Source: an uncultured Erysipelotrichaceae bacterium
GTDB lineage: Bacteria; Bacillota_I; Bacilli_A; Erysipelotrichales; Coprobacillaceae
Direction: 5' to 3'
Assembly: GCA_900550005.1 (NCBI GenBank)
Contig: URQL01000099.1
Coordinates: 1-6,512, forward strand
Length of the DNA: 6,512 nucleotides
Below the pieces are notes generated by a model, which had not been told where the DNA came from, searched no databases, and saw nothing but the letters and a program-made list of their open reading frames with translations. Below, one piece after another: positions 1-5,326 of the stretch (positions are counted from its first letter, which is position 1; every line of letters begins with the position of its first letter). The position numbers and the translations under genes are program-made.

Positions 1-289
1 GTTTCTGTTTCTTCAGATGTTGCCAGACGAGAAACTTTTATTGATTTAATTATTTGTAAAAATTATTCATAAACCTCTTCATCAACATAAGGTTTAACAG
101 CAGGAATACAATCTAATAGGATCCTTATTGCTTCTTTATCAGTTGTATAATATTTTCCTCAATCTAGGTCTAATTTTCACAATTACAATCTGTATTATTA
201 TTTATTCACATTTTCATTCATCTATATAAATAAAAATTTATTTCGTTTATGTCAATCATACTTTCCATTGCATCACAATATACTAGCAT
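1..289 (-). pseudogene. Decayed reading-frame remnant, family not recognised
   Basis: Read on the minus strand, an open stretch runs from 158 down to 66. It looks like real protein (GKYYTTDKEAIRIL... ending ...VDEEVYE), then meets a TAA at 65-63. The same frame continues open to the window edge with a plausible sequence (LQIIKSIKVSRLATSEE). A TGA at 161-159 interrupts the frame on the upstream side. A further open stretch in another frame (289 to 218, beginning MLVYCDAMESMIDINEI) may be an earlier piece of the same gene, which would imply a frameshift. No ribosome binding site precedes any of these pieces. I do not recognise the family. The alternative is chance open frames in AT-rich intergenic DNA, although the composition of the 1-158 pieces argues against that. 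Confidence 0.33.
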
Positions 290-391
290 TTATTTTATAA
301 TTGATTGGTAAATTGTAAATTTTAAAGAAGAAAGCATTAAATGATAAACAAAGATGATTTATAGTCTTTTTTCATTTAATATTATCTTTGC

Positions 392-430
392 AAAAAAAAG
401 GCATTAATTGATTAAACATCAATTAATGCC
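392..430 (-). terminator. Intrinsic terminator, minus strand
   Basis: A perfect 13-bp inverted repeat (400-412 with 418-430, ggcattaattgat and its complement) encloses a 5-nt loop. On the minus strand it is followed at once by eight T (complement of 392-399). This is a classic rho-independent terminator for leftward transcription. The plus side has only a weak T-rich tract about ten bases on, so it is mainly unidirectional. It is the first strong terminator downstream of the two tRNA genes, about 165 nt past the end of tRNA-Trp, and it also lies about 60 nt downstream of the predicted promoter at 494-521. Confidence 0.85.
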
Positions 431-488
431 CCATATATTTTTAAGATTTATAATACACTAAAGAGTGGATTACACTCTAATTTATACG
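392..488 (-). ncRNA. Candidate short RNA or attenuated leader
   Basis: The stretch between the predicted promoter at 494-521 and the end of the terminator at 392 would give a transcript of about 95 nt. It contains a small hairpin (agagtg at 462-467 with cactct at 473-478) and ends in the 13-bp terminator stem. I found no usable start codon with an open frame in it, and no match to a riboswitch or T-box that I can recognise. The rest of the gene-free stretch 290-596 holds only short hairpins, for example tgcatc/gatgca at 556-561 and 571-576 just beyond tRNA-Trp, which may take part in tRNA 3' processing. The call rests only on promoter plus terminator spacing. Confidence 0.22.
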
Positions 489-493
489 ATTCA

Positions 494-521
494 ATTATAA
501 TGTACGATTAAAAACTTTCAA
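494..521 (-). promoter_or_regulatory. Predicted sigma-A promoter, leftward
   Basis: On the minus strand, TTGAAA (complement of 516-521) is followed after 16 bp by a perfect TATAAT (complement of 494-499). Transcription would begin near 487-488 and reach the terminator at 392-430 after about 95 nt. No coding sequence starts in that interval. It could drive a short RNA, an attenuated leader for the decayed frame to the left, or nothing: good boxes occur by chance in DNA this AT-rich. Confidence 0.4.
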
Positions 522-596
522 TCGATACACACATAACTGAAAATTATTAAACACATGCATCTTATAAAACGATGCAATTGTTCGAGATTCTAGTGA

Positions 597-670
597 TGGC
601 AGGGGTATCAGGATTCGAACCCGAACGAACAGTTTTGGAGACTGCGATACTACCATTATACTATACCCCT
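597..670 (-). tRNA. tRNA-Trp (CCA)
   Basis: The minus strand folds as a complete tRNA. The acceptor stem AGGGGTA pairs with TACCCCT, the discriminator is G and the CCA tail is encoded (complement of 597-599). The anticodon stem GCAGT/ACTGT holds the loop CTCCAAA, which gives anticodon CCA (tryptophan codon UGG). The T arm is TCGGG-TTCGAAT-CCTGA. It lies 5 nt downstream of tRNA-Glu and is probably cotranscribed and processed from the same precursor. Confidence 0.96.
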
Positions 671-675
671 ATGAT

Positions 676-751
676 TGGTGACCTGTACGGGATTCGAACC
701 CGTGAATGCATGCGTGAAAGGCATGTGAGTTAACCGTTTCTCCAACAGGCC
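676..751 (-). tRNA. tRNA-Glu (UUC)
   Basis: The minus strand reads GGCCTGT at the 5' acceptor strand, pairing with ACAGGTC at the 3' strand, then discriminator A and an encoded CCA (complement of 676-678). The anticodon stem CATGC/GCATG carries the loop CTTTCAC, so the anticodon is TTC, reading GAA and GAG. The T arm ACGGG-TTCGAAT-CCCGT is canonical. It is the first gene of a two-tRNA unit transcribed leftward. Confidence 0.97.
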
Positions 752-769
752 AATTTCTCGGACCACTAG

Positions 770-798
770 ATAATATCATAATTCAGTCTATTATGCAA
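770..798 (-). promoter_or_regulatory. Predicted promoter of the tRNA-Glu/tRNA-Trp unit
   Basis: On the minus strand, TTGCAT (complement of 793-798) lies 17 bp upstream of TATTAT (complement of 770-775). The -10 box is one base from consensus and the -35 box is weak. Transcription would start near 762-764, about a dozen bases before the mature 5' end of tRNA-Glu at 751. It is divergent from the chbG-family promoter at 836-864. Confidence 0.45.
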
Positions 799-835
799 TA
801 CTTTTTTTAAATAATTTTACAAACTTTGAAAAAAC

Positions 836-864
836 TTTAAAAAAATTTAAAATATGAATATAAT
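836..864 (+). promoter_or_regulatory. Predicted promoter of the ChbG-family gene
   Basis: TTTAAA (836-841), 17 bp, then a perfect TATAAT (859-864). Transcription would begin near 871, giving a short leader of under 20 nt that still contains the AGTAGGTG ribosome binding site before the ATG at 889. The -35 box is poor and the surroundings are very A-rich. Confidence 0.5.
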
Positions 865-888
865 GAAGTAAGAAAGTAGGTGAAATAT

Positions 889-1650
889 ATGAAATTAATT
901 TTAAATGGTGATGATTTTGGTATTACGAAAGCATGTAACTATGCCATTATTGATTGTTTTAAAGATGGTGTTTTAACTTCGACAAGTATGATGACCAATA
1001 TGCCTGGTGCTAAACATGCAGCAATGTTAATGAAAGAATACCCTGATTTAAGTGTCGGGATCCATCTTAATCTAACCGTTGGTAAGCCTTTAACCCATTG
1101 TCCAACCTTGATAAAAGAAGATGGTACTTTCAATAAGAGAATGCTTAAGGACAGTGAAAATGTATCTCAAGATGAAATTAGACAAGAACTTCAAGCACAA
1201 ATCGATCGTTTTATTGAATTAACAGGACAAATTCCAGATCATTTAAACAGCCATCATGGTATTGAAATCATAAAAGGTGCTGAAGAAGTCGTTTGTGAAC
1301 TTGCAAATAAGTACCAATTACCTGTAAGGAGATTTTTTACCCTACCTGAAGGAAATCATCCCGATCTTCCTTATGAAGTTCCTAAAATCAACGGTTTTGT
1401 GCAAAAAGATCATCCTTATAATTTAGATACAGACTTAATCAGTTACTATACAAAAGAAGATTTAGAAAGTGATGCGATCTATGAGTATGCTGCTCACCCT
1501 GGTTATGTTGATTATGAAATCCTACAATTTTCTAGTTTAACAACAGGTCGTGCTTATGATGCTCAAGTCTTTTTAAGTGACAAGGTTAAACAATGGATCA
1601 AAGATAATCACATTGAATTAGTTAATTATAAAGTATTAAAAAAATTATAA
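889..1650 (+). CDS. ChbG/YdjC-family carbohydrate deacetylase
   Basis: The protein has 253 residues, close to the usual length of the YdjC/ChbG/HpnK family. These metal-dependent enzymes remove the N-acetyl group from chitooligosaccharides, diacetylchitobiose 6-phosphate or related sugars in the cytoplasm. It opens with the family hallmark MKLILNGDDFG (Asp8-Asp9). GIHLNLT follows with His59, then DHLNSHHG (His118, His122, His123) and AAHPGYVD with His203; together these supply the metal ligands and catalytic residues. The ATG at 889 is preferred over the in-frame GTG at 880 because the family begins at MKL and because GTG 880 lies inside the ribosome binding site AGTAGGTG. No chitobiose PTS genes are visible, so the substrate is unknown. 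The next gene follows after 56 bp with no terminator between, so the two may be cotranscribed. Confidence 0.9.
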   Translation: MKLILNGDDFGITKACNYAIIDCFKDGVLTSTSMMTNMPGAKHAAMLMKEYPDLSVGIHLNLTVGKPLTHCPTLIKEDGTFNKRMLKDSENVSQDEIRQELQAQIDRFIELTGQIPDHLNSHHGIEIIKGAEEVVCELANKYQLPVRRFFTLPEGNHPDLPYEVPKINGFVQKDHPYNLDTDLISYYTKEDLESDAIYEYAAHPGYVDYEILQFSSLTTGRAYDAQVFLSDKVKQWIKDNHIELVNYKVLKKL

Positions 1651-1706
1651 TCACACAACTATGACAAAGCAAAAAGCGTTATAATACTTATAAGAGGTGA
1701 TAAAAA

Positions 1707-2132
1707 ATGAATACAATTAATGAACTCTATAAAAAATTCAGTGAATCGAGTCATTTAGTTCCTTATACTAAAAAAAGTTTACCTCTAAATAAAGAAAACA
1801 TCGAAACCCATGTTTTAACTTTTCTAACAGGTTTAGGAGATCTTTATTTAGATAAACAACAAGAAAAAGAACTAAAAACAGCTTATATGTTTTCATTAAA
1901 AGAATTACTTTCTTTAGCTTATGAATTACATATCGACACGATAAAAAGCTATAATGAAATTGAACATGAGCATTCTTTAAATCATTTGTTTATCAAAATT
2001 TATCAGGATGCTTTAAAAATCAATCAAACGTATGCTTTTGAAGATTTGCAAAACTGTTTAGAAGATTTTCTTGCTTTAGGCTTTGAATTAGGCGTATCCT
2101 TAGAAGGATTAAATGAAGACTATTTTGGATAA
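1707..2132 (+). CDS. Hypothetical protein, 141 residues, predicted helical
   Basis: This is a real-looking gene: a strong ribosome binding site (AAGAGGTGA, 1692-1700) sits at good distance from the ATG, codon use matches its neighbours, and an intrinsic terminator overlaps the stop codon. I do not recognise the family. The protein is soluble-looking, with no signal peptide or membrane segment. It is rich in Leu, Lys and Glu with the pattern of several amphipathic helices, and it has a single Cys near residue 116. An acidic patch (EIEHEH, about 83-88) and a hydrophobic C-terminal helix (LGFELGVSLEGL) stand out. It may share the promoter of the upstream deacetylase. A TATAAT at 1680-1685 just upstream could be a -10 box but has no properly spaced -35. 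Function unknown. Confidence 0.8.
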   Translation: MNTINELYKKFSESSHLVPYTKKSLPLNKENIETHVLTFLTGLGDLYLDKQQEKELKTAYMFSLKELLSLAYELHIDTIKSYNEIEHEHSLNHLFIKIYQDALKINQTYAFEDLQNCLEDFLALGFELGVSLEGLNEDYFG

Positions 2133-2157
2133 TCAAGTATTTTGATTATCCTTTTTT
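2127..2157 (+). terminator. Intrinsic terminator containing the stop codon of the 141-aa gene
   Basis: A perfect 10-bp stem (ggataatcaa, 2127-2136, with its complement at 2142-2151) has a 5-nt loop and is followed by six T (2152-2157). The last Gly codon and the TAA stop of the preceding gene form the first six bases of the stem. It should end the deacetylase/hypothetical transcript before tspO. Confidence 0.9.
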
Positions 2158-2179
2158 CATATATTAAACTGGTGATTCT

Positions 2180-2638
2180 ATGAAATTAAAAATCTTTTTT
2201 AGCAATCTTCTCCTTTCTTTAGGTGGAGCAATCATCCTTAGTTTAACCATTTTTAATTCTTTTTTTGATTACACCAAAATCAATCTTCCTTTTTTTGCTC
2301 CACCCCGTCTGTTGTTTCCTATTGTTTGGTCAATTTTATATATTTTAATGGCCTATAGTGCTACTTTGATCATTCAAAGTGAAGCACTAAATCGTAATGA
2401 AGCTTTATCGGTTTATTATCGACAATTATTAATTAATTTTCTTTGGCCTTTTTTATTCTTTTATCTTAAATTTTATGGTTTTTCGTTTTTATGGATTGTT
2501 TTTTTATGGGCTAATGTCCTCTATATGATTTTAATTTTTTATCCTATTTCATCGCGTAGTGCTTTATTACAAATTCCTTATTTAATATGGATCAGTTTTG
2601 CAGGAATATTAAACTTAACGATCTATTATCTAAATTAA
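2180..2638 (+). CDS. TspO/MBR-family membrane protein
   Basis: This is a 152-residue polytopic protein with about five hydrophobic segments, matching the size and topology of TspO, the bacterial relative of the mitochondrial translocator protein. TspO proteins bind porphyrins and other tetrapyrroles in the membrane, and their role in fermentative Bacillota is unsettled. Family marks are visible in order: APPRLLFPIVWSILY (residues 40-54, with the conserved Pro pair, Trp50 and Tyr54), LLINFLWPFLFF (83-94), and the C-terminal PYLIWISFAGILN (133-145). The ATG at 2180 follows the ribosome binding site GGTGAT at 2171-2176. It lies between two terminators and converges with the nitroreductase, so it is probably a single-gene unit, although no convincing promoter is visible in the short upstream gap. 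Confidence 0.88.
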   Translation: MKLKIFFSNLLLSLGGAIILSLTIFNSFFDYTKINLPFFAPPRLLFPIVWSILYILMAYSATLIIQSEALNRNEALSVYYRQLLINFLWPFLFFYLKFYGFSFLWIVFLWANVLYMILIFYPISSRSALLQIPYLIWISFAGILNLTIYYLN

Positions 2639-2659
2639 AAAGGGCCTAGTAGCCCTTTT
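2637..2659. terminator. Bidirectional terminator between tspO and the nitroreductase
   Basis: GGGC (2642-2645) and GCCC (2652-2655) form a GC-rich core around the loop ctagta. The core is extended by the A run on the left (2637-2641) pairing with the T run on the right (2656-2659). Read on either strand, a stem is followed by T residues, so it can end both tspO and the converging nitroreductase gene. Confidence 0.82.
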
Positions 2660-2663
2660 ATCA

Positions 2664-3185
2664 CTATTTAATAATATGAATATAATCCTCTTTACGTGGT
2701 TTTGGTTCAGGAATCTCTCCATCAATATAACCTACAATACAATTAGCAACACCTTCATAATTATCAGGAATACCCCATTTTTTCATTAATTCTTTACCTT
2801 CAGGTGTTTCAAACATTTCTTTAGCACGATTGATCCAACAAGACCCAAGTCCTAAAGCATGAGCAGCATTAAGTAGATTTGACATGACACAACTTGCATC
2901 TTGTATGCAACATCCACTATCACTTTTACCAAATACAACGATTACTGTAGGCGCACCATAAAAAGGATCCGCTTTTCCGTTCATCACAGCTGCATTTAAT
3001 TTTGAGAGTAAATCTCTTGTTTCTTTGTCTTGAACAGCTACAATGATTGGTGCTTGTTTTCCCATGGCTGTAGGTGCATAAGTTCCTACATCTAAAATCG
3101 TTTCCAACTCTTTATCTGTAATTTGTTTTTCTTGATATTTACGAATGCTACGACGTGTTTTTAAGAATTCAATTTTATCATTCAT
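2664..3185 (-). CDS. Nitroreductase-family FMN-dependent oxidoreductase
   Basis: The protein has 173 residues, which fits the short single-domain nitroreductases (NAD(P)H:FMN oxidoreductases that reduce nitro compounds or quinones, normally as cytoplasmic homodimers). The N-terminal FMN-phosphate motif TRRSIRKY is at residues 10-17, YAPTAMGKQ at 36-44 and GLGSCWIN at 112-119. The start is the ATG at 3185 because GGAGGCGATCGT lies just upstream. A longer frame back to an ATG at 3284 has no ribosome binding site, encodes an unrelated hydrophobic leader and would run over the divergent gene. It has its own promoter (3205-3233). The sequence has several Cys (92, 93, 99, 116) but no iron-sulphur motif I can name. 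The true substrate cannot be read from the sequence. Confidence 0.9.
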   Translation of the reverse strand: MNDKIEFLKTRRSIRKYQEKQITDKELETILDVGTYAPTAMGKQAPIIVAVQDKETRDLLSKLNAAVMNGKADPFYGAPTVIVVFGKSDSGCCIQDASCVMSNLLNAAHALGLGSCWINRAKEMFETPEGKELMKKWGIPDNYEGVANCIVGYIDGEIPEPKPRKEDYIHIIK

Positions 3186-3204
3186 ACGATCGCCTCCTAT
3201 TAAA

Positions 3205-3233
3205 AATGTATCACAACAAAATAGTCTTGTCAA
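3205..3233 (-). promoter_or_regulatory. Predicted nitroreductase promoter (shares -35 with the divergent gene)
   Basis: On the minus strand a perfect TTGACA (complement of 3228-3233) is followed after 17 bp by TACATT (complement of 3205-3210). The -10 box is preceded by TGA, giving an extended -10 (TGnTACATT). The ribosome binding site GGAGG follows closely, so the leader is short. The -35 box overlaps the one used by the opposite promoter by five bases. Confidence 0.7.
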
Positions 3234-3255
3234 TGCGCTTACATCGTAGTAAAAT
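3227..3255 (+). promoter_or_regulatory. Predicted promoter of the metallo-hydrolase gene
   Basis: TTGTCA (3227-3232), 17 bp, TAAAAT (3250-3255); each box is one base from consensus. Transcription would start near 3262, just ahead of the AAAGGATGTGA ribosome binding site and the ATG at 3278. The -35 box lies on top of the nitroreductase -35 box read from the other strand. Confidence 0.65.
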
Positions 3256-3277
3256 ATAAAAAAGGATGTGATAAAAA

Positions 3278-4051
3278 ATGACAATTCAAATTGAAAAATT
3301 AAACTCTTTTTTGTATCGTTTTAATGAATATAATTTATCCACTTTTTACTTTCTCATTGGTTCTAAAAGTAATTTATTAATTGATTGTGGAACTGGAGTA
3401 GAAAAAATCAAAGATTTACTCAAGCAGATCGATGATAAACCGTATCAAGTTGTTGCTACCCATGGACATGTTGACCATATTGGTGGAATGAATCAATTTG
3501 ATGAAATTTACATTCACCCAGATGATATCCCTTTAGCAAAACAAACCACTGTTCTAGATAGAAAAGATTATGCTAGACGTATTTTAGAAAATCAACCCAC
3601 TGTCTTATTTTCTTTAGATCAAATTAAAGAAGAACCAACAACAGCTAAATTACTTTCATTAAAAAATCACTTTGTATTTGATTTAGGCAATCATCATTTA
3701 AAAGTCATTTATACACCTGGACATACTGCTGGATCGATTTGCCTTTATGATCAAGACAGCTCGATTCTATTTTCCGGTGATACATGTCAGCATTTAGAAT
3801 TGTTAATGATCACCGATCTTTCTTTCAATCAAAACCTAAAAGTATGGCAAAACAGCTTACAAACACTAAGCCATTATCCAATCAAACAATTTTTAGGTGG
3901 TCATGAATCATTAGAATCAAATATTCTTGATACATTACTTACTTGTAGTCAAGAAATTGAAAAAGGACATTTAAAACCTGTACATAAAAAGGTCCACATT
4001 TTTAAAGGAAATATGATTGAATATAAAAATATTCATGTATTAAGACCATAA
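3278..4051 (+). CDS. Metallo-beta-lactamase-fold hydrolase
   Basis: This is a 257-residue cytoplasmic-looking protein without a signal peptide. It has the full two-metal set of the MBL superfamily: THGHVDHIGG (His62, His64, Asp66, His67), TPGHTAGS (His149), SGDT (Asp168) and GGHE (His209). The order and spacing are those of glyoxalase II-like and other small MBL-fold hydrolases, but glyoxalase II itself cannot be claimed. No RNase J/beta-CASP insertion is present and no lactamase secretion signal is seen. A lactonase, thioesterase or phosphoesterase role is equally possible. It is transcribed divergently from the nitroreductase, and both could be detoxification functions, which is an inference. 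It ends 2 bp before a bidirectional terminator. Confidence 0.9.
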   Translation: MTIQIEKLNSFLYRFNEYNLSTFYFLIGSKSNLLIDCGTGVEKIKDLLKQIDDKPYQVVATHGHVDHIGGMNQFDEIYIHPDDIPLAKQTTVLDRKDYARRILENQPTVLFSLDQIKEEPTTAKLLSLKNHFVFDLGNHHLKVIYTPGHTAGSICLYDQDSSILFSGDTCQHLELLMITDLSFNQNLKVWQNSLQTLSHYPIKQFLGGHESLESNILDTLLTCSQEIEKGHLKPVHKKVHIFKGNMIEYKNIHVLRP

Positions 4052-4052
4052 T

Positions 4053-4082
4053 AAAAAACGTTCAATTACGAACGTTTTTTTT
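4053..4082. terminator. Bidirectional terminator between converging genes
   Basis: A perfect 11-bp stem (aaaaaacgttc, 4053-4063, with its complement at 4070-4080) encloses the loop aattac and is followed by further T. On the minus strand the A run becomes the T run. The stop codon of the leftward membrane-protein gene lies in the loop (4066-4068), and that gene's last codons (Lys-Lys-Arg-Ser) form the right arm. Confidence 0.9.
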
Positions 4083-5241
4083 CATAAAGATGATAAGAAC
4101 TAATAATCGTCAAAAAGACAAAACCTGTTTGAACAAAAAAGACAGTATAATCAAGTAACCCATGAACTAAAGTAGTCACGATCGTACTAATAATTAGTGC
4201 CATCAAATAAGGATCATATCCTTGTTTATAAACTTGAATAAAACTTTTAAAATGACCATAAGCATAATAGACAAGCATTGAAACACCAACAATACCAAAA
4301 CTTAAAAAAGGATCAAGATATAAACTATGCGCATGCTGTGTCGCTAAAGTTTCATTGGCATAATGATGATAAATATGAAAATAAGTAAGTGGTCCTTCAC
4401 CAAATAAGAAATGATCTTTAATTCCTTGAATAGCGACTTTCCAAATATCGACACGGATACCAAAATAATTAAGTGTATTATTTGTTCTAGGGAAATATTG
4501 TGGAAATATCAAAAAAGCAATAAAGACACAACCAACTAATAAAATAAGTCCTCCTGCTAAACGACGTTTTTTCAAAACAAACAACATCACTAGCATTGAA
4601 ATCGCCAAAGCCGGCCATGCTGTTCGACATCCACATAAATAAAGTAAAACAAGATTCATGGCGATAATCGCTAAATAATAAAGAACCCTTCCTCCATTTT
4701 TACAACTTAAAATCTTATAAACACACATTAATACAAAAAATTCAATCATCATTGCATAGTAATTTGCATTAAAGAAAACGGAATTTAATCTGTTTTCCGG
4801 ACTATTTAAAATAAGTACCGCAAAATCATCTGTAAAATTAGAAATAATACGGAAATATTCAAATAAACCATACAATGCACAAAAAATACTCATAAATATA
4901 ATTAAATCAATGCAATATTCAAATAGTTCTTTATCAATAACAAATTTATAATAACATATCATCGCATAAATAATTAAAATAGCTAAAGTACAAACAGCAC
5001 CTAAATAATTACGATAAAATACCGATACACAAAAACTAAGAAGAATAAAAGCTAAAATCCAATTAGATTTATCAACATCTTTAATACAAGGAATCAATTT
5101 TCCTTTAGCTAAAAAATAAATCAATTCGATAACCCAAATACCAAGACAAATATAAAATGGTAAAAATAAAGCCATAATTGCAACAACAAACATTCTTTGA
5201 TCTAAATCAAAATGTTGATATTGTTCTTTTAAGTGTTTAAT
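4066..5241 (-). CDS. O-antigen ligase/polymerase-family membrane protein, apparent ATT start
   Basis: This is a polytopic membrane protein of about ten hydrophobic segments in the Wzy/WaaL (O-antigen ligase-like) superfamily. These proteins polymerise or transfer lipid-linked glycans on the outer face of the membrane. Marks, in the 391-residue numbering used here, are FFNANYYA (about 156-163), an Arg in GCRTAW (about 206), GIRVDIW (about 261-267), LFGEGP (about 279-284), the extracytoplasmic QHAHSLYLD (about 303-310) and HGLLDYT near the C-terminus. The first ATG (5193) has no ribosome binding site. The only good one, AGAGGGGGTG (5257-5248), stands ahead of an in-frame ATT at 5241, which adds a charged cytosolic segment KHLKEQYQHFDLDQR. 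No ATG, GTG or TTG lies between. It stands alone, with no glycosyltransferase neighbours and its own promoter and terminator, so its glycan is unknown. If the start at 5193 were used the protein would have 375 residues. Confidence 0.82.
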   Translation of the reverse strand: MKHLKEQYQHFDLDQRMFVVAIMALFLPFYICLGIWVIELIYFLAKGKLIPCIKDVDKSNWILAFILLSFCVSVFYRNYLGAVCTLAILIIYAMICYYKFVIDKELFEYCIDLIIFMSIFCALYGLFEYFRIISNFTDDFAVLILNSPENRLNSVFFNANYYAMMIEFFVLMCVYKILSCKNGGRVLYYLAIIAMNLVLLYLCGCRTAWPALAISMLVMLFVLKKRRLAGGLILLVGCVFIAFLIFPQYFPRTNNTLNYFGIRVDIWKVAIQGIKDHFLFGEGPLTYFHIYHHYANETLATQHAHSLYLDPFLSFGIVGVSMLVYYAYGHFKSFIQVYKQGYDPYLMALIISTIVTTLVHGLLDYTVFFVQTGFVFLTIISSYHLYEKKRS

Positions 5242-5257
5242 AATTCACACCCCCTCT
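5241..5257 (-). promoter_or_regulatory. Ribosome binding site that fixes the ATT start
   Basis: On the minus strand AGAGGGGGTG (complement of 5248-5257) differs from the ideal AAAGGAGGTG at two positions. Its GGGGG core ends 8 nt before the ATT at 5241-5239 and 5 nt before another in-frame ATT at 5244-5242. A TGA (5247-5245) closes the frame immediately upstream, so the start cannot lie further out. The distance to the ATG at 5193 is over 50 nt, too far to serve it. Confidence 0.7.
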
Positions 5258-5291
5258 ATTGACTTAACATGATTTTAACATAATTTAATCA

Positions 5292-5300
5292 ATTATACCA
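5292..5300 (-). promoter_or_regulatory. Extended -10 promoter of the membrane-protein gene
   Basis: On the minus strand TGGTATAAT is a perfect -10 box with the extended TGn element (complement of 5292-5300). No good -35 box sits 16-18 bp upstream, as is common for extended -10 promoters. The start near 5285 gives a leader of about 44 nt that holds the ribosome binding site and two copies of ATGTTAA spaced 11 bp apart (complements of 5264-5270 and 5275-5281). Confidence 0.6.
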
Positions 5301-5326
5301 ACTTTTTGTATAAACTCTCATACAAT

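Noticed and set aside
880..888. GTG at 880 as the start of the ChbG-family gene
   Set aside because: It lies inside the AGTAGGTG ribosome binding site, and the family starts with the MKL...DDFG segment, which the ATG at 889 gives directly.
939..1133. Minus-strand open frame inside the deacetylase gene
   Set aside because: It is a shadow of the plus-strand gene, whose product has clear family motifs, and it lacks a ribosome binding site.
1680..1685. TATAAT ahead of the 141-residue gene as a promoter
   Set aside because: The nearest -35-like sequence (ATGACA, 1661-1666) is only 13 bp away, and the implied start would fall in the ribosome binding site.
3186..3284. N-terminal extension of the nitroreductase to an ATG at 3284
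   Set aside because: The extra 33 residues have no family resemblance, no ribosome binding site precedes them, they cover both promoters and overlap the divergent gene; GGAGG sits right before the ATG at 3185.
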